64,000 bases of DNA from Leishmania mexicana MHOM/GT/2001/U1103. Taxonomy: Eukaryota; Euglenozoa; Kinetoplastea; Trypanosomatida; Trypanosomatidae. The position numbers and the translations under genes were made by a program. The stretch lies in assembly GCF_000234665.1 (NCBI RefSeq), contig NC_018317.1, positions 467,285 through 531,284 of the forward strand, given 5' to 3'. Each line of letters opens with the position of its first letter. Position 1 is the first letter of the stretch. Below the pieces are notes generated by a model. The model saw nothing but the letters and a program-made list of their open reading frames with translations, was not told the DNA's origin and ran no database searches. Of the stretch, positions 33,901 to 39,286 are shown piece by piece.

Positions 33901-35757
33901 GGGTATGAAAGCAGAGGGGTCTTCGCATGCACGCTTCAGTGCTCGTCCGACGTCTGGCAAGACCTGCTGCGGCGTGAGGCCGGCGGCATGCCGGTTCAAC
34001 CAATGCACCAAGGGGGACGAGAAGATACCGGATGGCGCGCGTAAGAGGTACCGTGACACGCGCAGCACTTCACTCACGAGACCACGTTGCAGAGCCAGCA
34101 CCACCGCCACCTCGAGCAGCGCCGACGTCAGCGGTGTAACAGGTGGGCTGTCACCGCCGCCGTCTTTACGCTTACCGGTCGATGAGCCTGAGCTACTGCC
34201 ACTTGGGGTTTGCGCCGATGTGGTGGGTGGTGCCTCAGCGGCTTTAAGGGCAGATTCCACCAGCCTCACGATGTGGTCCACGGCAAGCTGCACCGTGTCG
34301 GGCGCCAGCGCCGAGCGCGCACCGCCGCCACCGCCACTGCAGCCGCTGCCACTGAAAGGGGCACCACGCGCACCGCCACCGCCGCCACTGCAGCCGCTGC
34401 CACTGGCGCACCCGTCGTACTCCACCAGGGAGAAGATCGGCAGGGAGAGCAGGTAGTCGCGGAAGCTGTGCACGAGTGAGACGGCCACCTCCTGCCCACT
34501 CGACACGGCGCGGATAAACAAGTGCACGACAATGACGGCACCGCAGTTCAGCGTGGCGTCGTAGCCGGCACTGTCAGCGAGGCGGAAGGTGCTGGCGCCA
34601 CTGCTCGAAAGGCCTCCAGAGGTCGTGAGGGGTGAGCCACCGCCGCTGCCGAGACTCGGCTCGCGCGCCGCCGAGTACAGGCGCTGCCGAAGGTACTCCG
34701 CTGTCACGTGAGGAGCAAGAAAACGGCTTTTCCCAGGCACCACAGCAGCGTACCGGCGAACCGCCGCAAAGGCGCGCGACAGCACTGTTAGACGCGCCGC
34801 CGCTGCTTCAGAGGACGTGTACAAGCGCATCGCTCGCTGTTCGGCACGCCGTGCAGCGGCAAGGGCAGCCGAGGAGGACGACAGTGATGCCGCCGCGTTG
34901 CGTTTCTTGTCAGAAGCGCCAGGGACGGAGATGGCCGGGTGGCCAGCGTCGCCGCTGTCCGCGGTGTTGGCCATCGCGCTGCTCCACTCCAGCGACGTGT
35001 GGTGTTGAAAAAGGTTGCTAAAGAGGTAGGAGTTCAGCGGCAGCCGCTGCACCTCCGCAAAGCTAAGAGGCAAGAACGCCGGTGCGAACGGGAAGGCCTG
35101 GCGCTGCAGCCACGGCAGGTGCTGCTCGGCCGTTTCGCGGACGGCGTGGTGGTCGAAGCGAACGTGCTGGTGCCGGTAGTGGAGCGAGATGGCGGGAAAC
35201 ACCTCCATTGTTAGTCCGCTGAGCTCGCCGACGACCGTCTTGTCACCCACCCGCACCGTCATGACGGCGGCGTCGTAGTCGAGGGTGAGGACGACGCGGT
35301 CGCCGGTGCCAAAAGTCAGGACACCGCCGCCGCTGTCGGTGCGACGCCAGTGGCCGTAAAATTTGCCGGCCCGACTGAGACACCAGCCGCCACCCTGCGA
35401 AATAAATGTGTCGTACTTTGTGAAATTCTTTGGCACGATGCCGAGCATGAGTCCGCTGCCATCATTGCTCTCGCCGTGGTGCTCGATCTTGATGCCCCAT
35501 TCGTGGATGCCGCGGCGAATACCCTCCGTCACCTGCAGTGTCACCCACCCCACGCTGGGCTTCAGCGCCGACGACTCCGCAATGACGGTGTCGCTGTGTG
35601 GGGTGGAGGAGTCGATGAGATAGTTCTTGCGGGGCGCCGAGCTCTTCTCCATGCGACTCTGCATCTGGTCCACAAAGCCCATGACGGAGCTCGGGTTGTG
35701 TATCTGGCTGTGCGTCCCGCTCGCCATGCGGACGTAGAGGGAGCTAAGTTGGTCCAT
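18925..35757 (-). CDS. Giant HECT E3 ubiquitin ligase with SPRY and LamG-like domains, 5610 aa
   Basis: A single uninterrupted frame from the ATG at 35757. Visible domains in order: an N-terminal SPRY/B30.2 domain (about residues 45-215; HEWGIKIEHHG, GWCLSRAGKFYGHW, then GDRVVLTLDY); a LamG/concanavalin-like domain (about 840-1025); long helical and low-complexity regions; a second LamG-like domain (about 3295-3555); two further SPRY domains (about 4265-4475, with GVFYWEVYVANIS and GFVLDLRQNKLCCLHNGRLV; and about 4550-4800, with GRWYFEVVL and GCLLDCEAGTVSFSVNGEF); and a C-terminal HECT domain from about residue 5050. The HECT core keeps DDVGGPYRECL and the catalytic loop LPQASTCFYWLRLP, with the thioester cysteine at residue 5543 (19129-19131). 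It should accept ubiquitin from an E2 and transfer it to substrates chosen by the SPRY/LamG modules. Oddities are a low-complexity insert of about 150 residues before the catalytic loop and an acidic C-terminal tail. Substrates are unknown. Confidence 0.95.
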   Translation of the reverse strand: MDQLSSLYVRMASGTHSQIHNPSSVMGFVDQMQSRMEKSSAPRKNYLIDSSTPHSDTVIAESSALKPSVGWVTLQVTEGIRRGIHEWGIKIEHHGESNDGSGLMLGIVPKNFTKYDTFISQGGGWCLSRAGKFYGHWRRTDSGGGVLTFGTGDRVVLTLDYDAAVMTVRVGDKTVVGELSGLTMEVFPAISLHYRHQHVRFDHHAVRETAEQHLPWLQRQAFPFAPAFLPLSFAEVQRLPLNSYLFSNLFQHHTSLEWSSAMANTADSGDAGHPAISVPGASDKKRNAAASLSSSSAALAAARRAEQRAMRLYTSSEAAAARLTVLSRAFAAVRRYAAVVPGKSRFLAPHVTAEYLRQRLYSAAREPSLGSGGGSPLTTSGGLSSSGASTFRLADSAGYDATLNCGAVIVVHLFIRAVSSGQEVAVSLVHSFRDYLLSLPIFSLVEYDGCASGSGCSGGGGGARGAPFSGSGCSGGGGGARSALAPDTVQLAVDHIVRLVESALKAAEAPPTTSAQTPSGSSSGSSTGKRKDGGGDSPPVTPLTSALLEVAVVLALQRGLVSEVLRVSRYLLRAPSGIFSSPLVHWLNRHAAGLTPQQVLPDVGRALKRACEDPSAFIPTPVDPMTRVLSVAYGIGATLFVHTADGLTKYGPSAATPYALVVETRQPTTYCVGAASSSLAVTHTRVLLLTDLMATAEVALVVYGLQLDTHQVLRWAEMHGSWPCTPNAHPQLVSTTEDRVLVVYEDHQQQTPPARVLNGAAAAAGTPASAAANGGVGRSTAGQSLSAAAATETSAEWTVMMHCYNAATASSLTAAPLWARALHPAAAPAGLCLNRCLALRKPSLVDLGSPEEHLTVAGGQVTVEVWVQFLDKEDAATLYQHGDRSTSGEVFIELIKSEGAYCIRGGYRHEMRGSCLVSAPLPPTAESRPFHIGLVFNGRWRLLFDGEEVAGNRQGPHVSLDSPKHRWTVGTNCTCLLTGLRVWRLGRTAREISRDYRRSLVGDEPGLVVQLFFNEKNGNVVFNYVHNVKACHAVCIGAVTHKACDAHPWRSYGSGGLGGSSAAAASVSFASTVTASGAAAPAAASSPDVTPVCARLHEWRNLAISTCCATRHALIVRTPISDDGPYALKEGGHVLMFFDLAAGVAHHSLFFLTSRSPVRHMMRADPQGRLWELFEVDVGLVKGEQEASYLLSLLSNPRAAPQRPRDRVLAVAPLPLMEDEEGLDNLSTLANEGEEGSGDGAEEAESRDSLGSTMTSEINPVGMDRSTADPQGSSEVAAPEATQTLSRLSSFTELVAQPSSVVSYSTVALWLLKLLALHAEAEPGVDQTLFSPLADDVGSRCVTEVRLILGEHFRVVKSSNARRAVALKSSVSWVVVAAALRVLLRLVRRARAFGLHPTPLGLTVVREGTGHDGGNAADGSQSSPTHVSKATMTLLLRELHASSLRRRASASVERSRRSAIGHHGSRSADDGDGFSKDSFTLLGLLGDIINEDGLTLSPDVVTLARIITIEGVELFLPDVRHRAHLLRDLLRASSGVSSPRASTAAGGAAAAPSPSFAAEDRVPAMEALLDAVAQSFTTVLAAAPLLGVDDDSAGPGSAAALTELCDTLSTLLEESSVQWQRLWAASTATRSIRKFSAFATSLSEAIASLQLLLLSACQGSRWEVVLTLMYASGGGSAANRVTDATRVRDGGGQGDSSNSGNGATANGVAGSSVGDVNGGGAGVGGPDSVAAAALDLQRLCFSQAAAYHPCVRVYYSALFDSTEVCLSLCVQQPEQQPSTGGTSKTAERGGDSGAALSAMLSSLAPMFVNAPLHTALSAIPLVLAAEDAEWFLKHLEHLLVLCEALLEQVELLTRPNSGTDIFTSTTNTSSPILPGSGGATSARRLVCSLREALFYASVWVAAFLFNSTAVSSASVKADAVRRRLGLLSVTTTPTTQRQKEQLIGHAPSVAAVTNSTTEASASSSTADDAAFAAVGEELARVWEHPLLEGGLWPSTVATAAAAPQHRAQFVSQLIKNTAYWTAKQTMLDPLATRSHPAMGPLITAMAAAALHLSAVPLQRLPPTQVEELMCAVMRKLSRPIRTELLSRREDGEDDVSSGLPSPSSPSPPSLSRPESLRQTLAELQRRCEVLLQARTCTELWAVEDALFCIPTERAAAGRSLGSGKTAWVHSPLLPGASAPSSSAPIAPSALGALRSAWSSYQLRRMRFRAHASSHPSWTLHEATQLVTNVVLSRQITADLLRAALQQREELAALRRTGIEHIFRLVQRAPHSAESAAQLLSAQGRGAHTHYEEGIGGCGSAHVDHIRRTLFDLLRWSMEEMPAQLGASGSATRDGGSAPLSMTSTATVLCSLLDRSWRPRDFAFFVQLRVVPTMMMTYVTLFVSAKRAYDEEAAEETSGTRSSGDTFGPRRHSTVAVAMTASSGSASPTDDDATATDSRAGSVELRHINLAERQNRDRLIAAQQARRTSKSALMTAFTLNRTGSTGGGGGAAHGSAGLMSGGSGDTALQHTAVEAMQARVWQCFKNLALQSTAMLTPERIVSLSRVEQTSVMSFLAGVLGAMETELRLCRSVLSRAVKDTPTLLAQASDAAVLEPLVTVQDQVDLLLSFLSVVSGTLCSASLSVSVSAQVDGTAAGSACDGTALFLSYTLSTVCANIAETLLELVFLDMYHARAVSADAGVGCVVRDAAACARVAALLLCRCQPSAVRGITVAPGVWQEMYESPVFAKMPLSTSPSRNGGHPCMQRWRDLSVYALATTGMSRTTQHILLGFRRLLHQPAWAAELHGFASSYQDVVHAYAASVLSSRSGEGDVVGAAGKATLIGAAVGAAGKSSNLSTGAATRDREVHAVHLYVWSAVLGGQLLVPPTSPGASVTFLDEKDAYQAVTACVVDVEAMAPTLVGPGGMSAKAGTSSSAQCGRPIRGSSHFVLRTATTAAEGEKVRGVVVVPTDATSHSGNTEEVQLSPSQLFLPAWENAIVVPLYAGLVEDFLAPALRLCVPLLSEKLDTAAGFTGFELTYFMTLFHLTAGVARARPDLGRQLIQCGAMKPIRQYALQGVVRLPFPLKALREFGALVAVRAAEATADHIYAPEDSTDKSGGVASSVVGVAATSRAETPSLAAALAAVSATEISRVSPGSRSPFGSPVSAQHQTLPGVSEALLESLRSVSPGPSVGYPATFLSGPPQSSPAAASSAGFLRDSSEYGLSRLARSLGVFGGAYGGAAISGASLQHPMRTTGASVATILSGGSGLTSTTARIPPRTEVGSGAPMFLSFPMWPAHDVPLCGAAGQPYVPAAVEITPSRAGVHFPVWEDGFAIELAVLLSDGDMYPAMGDALSVPCSWPRQQLAAAAGTTALEFPLLTLYTSADGGSSGAVAATSSDADLFPFLRLSVQENSLNVVVRLPSSSIGAADDKEALHCSARRTLRREDWYHCMHVSVMCNAQSLALSRNGEMTSVEWGGAAGVGRCAEALLRREGAIRKVVLGRAATGLPSALPREVDGPMALIGGLRLWSTSVLRTSLRVVAELVARDRALQSIGLHENVCYLDLKEGTGAVVESADSQKQFRGVLSGGVRWAAEPLPLGFYPSIELNSGSVLDGVTAPLASSMRVPRVAMAAFVDSLSPFYYERFGGDVLWSLLTLAARYATVTALEVGTSPAYALHCLADTSVTSSASAVAARSAMAFDPRQVLDPAQKVPHQLSRLFQLHDSGYLPNAHERLIHAVVQRLVAVLAAEVPEEEDETDKPSGVARVVGGSGWTAARATSQLCGLVADTAYVLRQLRRDDGEIFVIEVPPPGQAAPASTATTQPVVLPLAFTNGGTGVLTFDPKYRNMEQATVYKDVELKNVIAKYPDGQGGWPVCTLTATEAPWAFLRSVPTSTSHRLAADGKPYSPGSMPSSSIVTVTIKSLKPTILHAMVKAVCDALRNLAAAAAGASNQGHRRSNGSTGSSIAERAAACLLDARVVVSLVQQSSARSSEDDCVHFVHILTAMMRLWRDMPEVQPYDQVPLAMAMSHLNTPLCSIIQHVNADSDTGSFVSLSTGTYSPYVQSLLALLVSAVHADCAWAGRSYVEQLQGRWRRLWGMWQRAVVYRPSQLADAKRGRHKGMLTVRSNGGRRDGAAEEAATATAAGSSAFRALFLAPPSSRSSRYQLQGATPSVEMPHVDSLDASVAIAGSSTTAHATAESPELELSDGSHAGEEDPLKGGSGAYNAAASSGGKSRAPPLVVELVAMQPASTGPADIRSSSPFSSATESHDRHPQPTQTYPRRPYPSGVSRKGNGLWVVRATCAGKENGEEQSPFAARDGAARSVTTVRSDVGLTTGVFYWEVYVANISRAEHTPATLAGGTKLPSNILVGVATERCVPRHRSSSATGSGAHAEGRDGFLGSDGESWGFDGGRAMRLCRGHAVESSPRTRWKMDDVIGFVLDLRQNKLCCLHNGRLVSEFSDTFLSEEQRAARVAVFPVITCTGEASCEVNFGATGFASTPPPGCLPVDLSIYINEEACRVWKVVLADEVSTPLASATVAATARAGQPARLLLSPVIPLVAQHLARFTQGRQGPLDVVLLSLDSNAKLVTSRECKTDDAASLLFGSVAVTSGRWYFEVVLPTEPTFSVGWHACKSLEEQGSGGRGGAGLAGLIGSVGGGAAGGAANNRDAAIASPVSPGRVQLWGDGPSWVFDAGRMIARHNKHQINLARRAWKCGDVVGCLLDCEAGTVSFSVNGEFLKAGHGSGAVGGGGRGGGNVTGLGGTRGSSEPLEATAAASVSSTQDAPTTALFSDVGMNETHGLVPAILLEPKSSLVCLWNEEELLFPPTEGGGFRALGGASAVHDALVDMIVAPDGEAAARFRMLHPLHDSGDAGRQPRRVERLSKPVDAVALQKLLYYASKVQELHPTSLRSYTMPSLYGVHAAAQSLDSPSTSVLPPCDLDVNAVTPSRAISQRHQQRDLCTASGLDAATLQPHLMALLLFGHLSTLLYPFAHPAALPVTVENAPLGSSWAFSELQETLRACQRYAPPWASLRALQWSLDASNGAGNAVRLSVNRRKALTVVRDSTASAVRRLRDSLFGQVYQLLASKPPEFFITNKKLWTVSFYGEGADDVGGPYRECLTQMSAELMSTSLALFLPSANMASELGEVRDSYVVNPLCAPPLELHMYRFIGRLMGGCLRGGEPLSLYLPSALWKCLVGEAADDTDMARIDMATLNALGYVEQLAGFRSPRGALGGSGDGDNVVRDEELAELCPRGFSLLNDAGVVEELVPGGEQIPVTVTSANLYTRLVREHKLYRTGAAQLRALQQGFHEVVPLCSISGLKWYELEELVCGQCDYDPDALLDAARYEGLSPTDVRVRFLRSVLRGFTRHQRGLFMRFVSGRERLPPGMHLKIMPDDAPRVAPIPPMTLDRATPSLQPASPDRRQRMATSTSHGTATAVMTPQPPPSSEQRCGASFVRHNTLAQSCPSSNTGSNTLPPSPPQLPFTPPPPQAMSRMVSPPALQPGQLQPVRGSGSGGLSHAPASPLGTGERCRQQESKRGDGMVEDGVDSSSCDDTRLPQASTCFYWLRLPCYSSTAVMARKLLFAIEQCVDIDADFRVNDTDVAQQEVGPSLARVSSDEDDLFEDFSHLR
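34317..34405 (-). repeat. 51-bp in-frame tandem duplication inside the HECT gene
   Basis: About 1.75 copies of a 51-bp unit encode a Gly/Ser/Cys-rich 17-residue repeat (SGSGCSGGGGGARGAPF, then SGSGCSGGGGGAR). The copies differ only by a few synonymous changes and at the ragged end. It is in frame and likely lies in a flexible linker. Confidence 0.85.
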
Positions 35758-38078
35758 CCTTTTTATTGGCGTGTGTGTGTGTCTGTATGTGTGTGTGTTG
35801 CCGGACGAGGTCGACAGAGTGCCTCAGCGCAGCGCTCCTTCCACGAAGTAAAAGTAATAAAAATAAAAATGAGTGCGCGCCCACGCAGGCACACGGACAG
35901 ACAGAGGAGGGAAAGGTGGGGTGGGGTGGGGGGGAGGGACGACGAGAGGGAGAGAGGCAACACGCACACGCACACGCGCGCACACAGAGAGACGGCGCTG
36001 GACCGGCTAAGCAGGTCGCGACTGAAGGAGAGGCAGAGTCGAAATCAGCCACTATACATGGGGCTGGCGGTGGTGGGGAGGCGATGATGGAGAACGCGCG
36101 AGTGGGAGAGATATGTAAAGACGCAGGGTTTGAGGCAGGAGAGGCGGACGGTAGAGAGTGTCGGGGCATGTAGATGATGACGTACGTGTGCCGAAGACGC
36201 ACGCGTTAAGGCACACTTTTCTAGCGGCCCCGTGGAAAAGCGCTGCACTGTGAGGAGCTGTGAACGTCGCCGAGGCTAACCTAGACACCCAGAGGAGCAC
36301 ACAGCAGAGACGTGCGGCGGTTATGGGGAGCGTAGAGGGGTACATCGCGTCTCCCACATGTGCTGGTCCGACGTCAAGCCTACGGCGATGAGCCGCATGT
36401 GGGAGACGTGGGTGTGGACCTCGATGGCGCGGCGTCGTGGTGGGTGAGATACCCCACCCACCCCCTCTAACGAAGCCGCCGCTCAACACAGAAGGGGGGA
36501 GTGTGCGCACCCTCAGAGGCCGGGCCAACGACTTTGCGTTGCTCTGTTTCGCTTTCGCTCCGTGCTCCGCCCCATTCGCGTTGTGAGCCGAGAATGCGCG
36601 CGCCATCCACCTCCGCCAGAGCAAGAAGACACATAAACCCCATCCCGGTGACGCGCGCACATGCGCACTCACTCACCGACAGGGAGGCGTGCGTCTGCTC
36701 AGGGGCGAGGGAAGAGGCCACGGAGACACAAGCGAAACGGCAACCAAGAAAAAGGGGAGAGAAATGTTTCCTCCGCCGACGCCACGGACGCACGCACGCA
36801 CAGAGCGAGCGAGAGACTCCGTGAGCGTAAGGAGTCATGCCATGTGAGCAACACGTGAACCAGAGAGAGAAAGCCGGGTGGGCCAACAGAGAACGAAGAT
36901 AGCATGGGTAGCGATAGAAGAAGAGGGTTGAGGAGGGGTCGGGGATGGGTGGGTGGGCGGGAGGGGGGGGGGGCACCCGAGAAACGAGGTAAGGGGAGGG
37001 CACGGCAAAAGAATCGGAGGCGGCTTATAGATGAGAGAACGCCTGCAAGGGCGGAGGCAGGCGAGTGCGTCGTTGACGCCATGGATGCCATGGGGGCTTA
37101 GTCGACTTGCCTTGTTCGAAACACGCACTCGGGCAGCAGTAGCAGCAGCAGCGGCAGCGGCTACCGCGTCAGCTGCTGCTGATGCACAGTCACGCTTCCC
37201 TGTCGCGTTTCCCTTCTGAAATACAACACGAGCACGCGTGGCGCAGCGTGTCGCCGGGTAACCGTAAGTGGGGACTGAGGCTTGGCAGAGGCGCGCGCAC
37301 ACACACGGGCGCCGCCGTCGCCACCACATCTCGGCGCTCACCTCCATCCGTTTTTCTTTTGGCATTTTGTTTAGACGTCCACACGCTGCTGTCCTCCTGC
37401 GCTGCTGTCGTCGTCGTTGTCGTGCGTGCACACTTAGGTCACACACACACATAGAGAGAGACGGAAGAAGTCGCCAGAGCAGCGCAGCATAATGCAGAGC
37501 ACGCGACAGACACAAGAACATACGAACACGTGCGCATGCGTGGGGCGGGAGAGAGTGGGGCGTTGGTGTAGCTCTGCACTCAACCGCCCATAAGCGCTCA
37601 CAACAGCACGCATGCGCAGAGGGACATCATCTGTGCCCACACCATGAAGAGCTTCCGCTTGGCTTCCTTTACCTGCAATCAAACGGACCGCCGCCTCTCC
37701 ACAACATCGGTGCATGTGCAGGCACGTCATCGTCAGTCAGTTACGGAGGGAGAGCGAGCAGGTGTGAAGAGTCAAGAGGTACGCGGCAATGCCTCCGCAC
37801 ACACACACACGCACGCACGCTCCGCCAAGGAAAAGGAACACGAATGCAGAGAATAAAATGGTCTCAAGGAGGCGACGGTATGGGCACATGCGCTATAGTG
37901 AATATACGTGCGCTCCCTTTCCTCTCTGCAGAGCACACACACGCACAAGCACGCAGGCACACCTGCATGTCCTGCTGCTCACCTTGCTGTTCGTCGTCTC
38001 TGCCCAACACACACGCACGCACATGAACTCGGCACGAGAGGCACTCGTGGGCGTCGACGTCTGTATGCGGCTGCTCGT
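35758..38078. other. Spacer between RanBP1 and the HECT gene
   Basis: A 2.3-kb non-coding stretch holding the polypyrimidine tract for the HECT gene (35901-35955), a G-run near 36961-36972, a CAG/CAGCAG-rich patch at 37135-37180 and CA runs at 37438-37452 and 37798-37812. Reading frames of 130-230 codons cross it in several frames on both strands, but they are Arg/Ser/Pro-rich, overlapping and lack conserved motifs. I see no gene. Confidence 0.5.
35838..35839 (-). promoter_or_regulatory. Candidate spliced-leader acceptor for the HECT gene
   Basis: The plus-strand G/A run at about 35901-35955 forms a sense-strand polypyrimidine tract, and this is the first AG downstream of it. It would give an 80-nt leader before the ATG at 35757. 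Inferred only. Confidence 0.4.
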
Positions 38079-38555
38079 CTACACGCTCGACTTCTCAATT
38101 GCCCCCATCATCTCGGCCAGAGCCTTGTCCGCTGCCTCCTTGGAGGACAGTCGCATCACGAAGTTCTCCGGGAATCCCTCCTCGTCATCGGTGAAGTCCT
38201 TGAAGGCGGACCACACAAGAATCTTTTCACCCTGCTTGTGCTTCGTCACCTTCATGCCCTTCACGAGGTAGTGCTGCGCCGCCAGCTTGCCAACGCCCTC
38301 CCGACGGAAGACGAACATGTACTTGGACGTGTTATCCTTGCGTTGAAGAACCTTGGCGGTTCCCTGCCCACGCTCCTTCCACTGGTTCTCGCCCTCGTCA
38401 AAGCGCATGAGCTTGCCGGTGTCCTGCCAAATGACGTTGAAGCGCTCCTCGCCGCTCTTCACGTCGACAGCGGCGAAGCGGGCGGCGCCACCGTCGGAGA
38501 CCGCCACCTCCTCAATCTCCATCAGCTCATTGCCGTTTTCGTCCGTCTTGGACAT
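38079..38555 (-). CDS. RanBP1: Ran-binding protein 1, 158 aa
   Basis: A small soluble protein made almost entirely of one RanBD domain (about residues 20-150). It starts at the ATG at 38555. Family hallmarks are present: the KLMRFDEGENQWKERGQG segment (typical 'L+RFd....WKERG.G'), then TAKVLQRKDNTSKYMFVFRR, a KGMKV strand and an ILVWSAFKDF strand (typical 'WtA.DF'), and a C-terminal ENFVMRLSSKEAADKAL helix. RanBP1 binds Ran-GTP in the cytosol and, with RanGAP, promotes GTP hydrolysis after nuclear export. Length matches minimal single-domain members of the family. It sits between the SNM1-like nuclease gene and the HECT gene with no functional link apparent. The predicted mRNA leader is exceptionally short (see findings). 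Confidence 0.95.
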   Translation of the reverse strand: MSKTDENGNELMEIEEVAVSDGGAARFAAVDVKSGEERFNVIWQDTGKLMRFDEGENQWKERGQGTAKVLQRKDNTSKYMFVFRREGVGKLAAQHYLVKGMKVTKHKQGEKILVWSAFKDFTDDEEGFPENFVMRLSSKEAADKALAEMMGAIEKSSV

Positions 38556-39286
38556 CGTTTCTTACGTACGCGTACGCGCGTTATGCGAGTTGCCGGTGTG
38601 CAAACGTGGTGGGGGTGGGGAGGGGAGGGGGAGGGGGACGCCCACAAAACCTGTAAATTTTTTTTTCGCCGTTGGTGCGTGTTTGAAATTGGGTTGATGA
38701 CATGACAGAGTGAAGAGAGTGGTTTGTGCGCACGCGCATGTCCGTGGGTGTGGCGGCAGCGACCGTGTGGCACGCGCGACGAGTCGCCTCCGGCCGCATT
38801 GAGCCCCACCACGACGCGGCATCAGCGGTGAAGACAGGAAGCGAAAGGGGAGGAGAGAAGAGGCGGATGGACGCATGCGGGCAGTGTAAAACCAAACAAC
38901 GGAGTAGAGGAGGGGGGAGGACAGACGGACGGTTGTAGGCGCGTCCTGCAGCGCTTCGTCAACGGCACAGCTCTGCAGAGACTCAGCCGTTTTGAGAGGC
39001 GGCAGGTGAGTCGGGCATGCGCAGTGCGACCATGTACACGCCTCTATGATATATGCGGGAATACGACATGTGTGAGTACGCAGGCGTCCATGTACAGCAA
39101 GCAGCAACGAGAAAGACCGGCAGAACAAGTGTGCGACGGCCTTTCGTGCGATAACATTGCGCTGGTCGCGGTGGACGTGATGTGGCTGTGCATGAGCGCT
39201 CGGGCGAACTTGTAGGGCTGCGGGGCGGCACGCTGCCCCACGACTACCCACAAAAACCGACACAGACACACGCCACACTGCCTTTC
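38556..39286. other. Spacer between SNM1-like gene and RanBP1
   Basis: It holds the polypyrimidine tract at 38608-38638 next to a nine-base T-run (A-run on the sense strand) near 38660, and further G/A tracts at 38845-38930. A minus-strand frame of 238 codons (38562-39278) crosses it but is low in coding character and is rejected. No gene is seen. Confidence 0.5.
38561..38562 (-). promoter_or_regulatory. Candidate spliced-leader acceptor for RanBP1
   Basis: The plus-strand G-rich tract at 38608-38638 is polypyrimidine on the sense strand. No AG occurs between it and this position, which is only five bases before the start codon. An alternative AG lies upstream near 38652. Inferred only. Confidence 0.35.

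Noticed and set aside
36835..37521. 228-codon minus-strand frame with Ala-rich middle
   Set aside because: The Ala/Arg runs come from GCA/GCAGCA simple sequence. Leader and tail are low-complexity and no homology is recognised.
38562..39278. 238-codon minus-strand frame between SNM1-like gene and RanBP1
   Set aside because: It overlaps other frames of similar length, has spacer composition and no motif.
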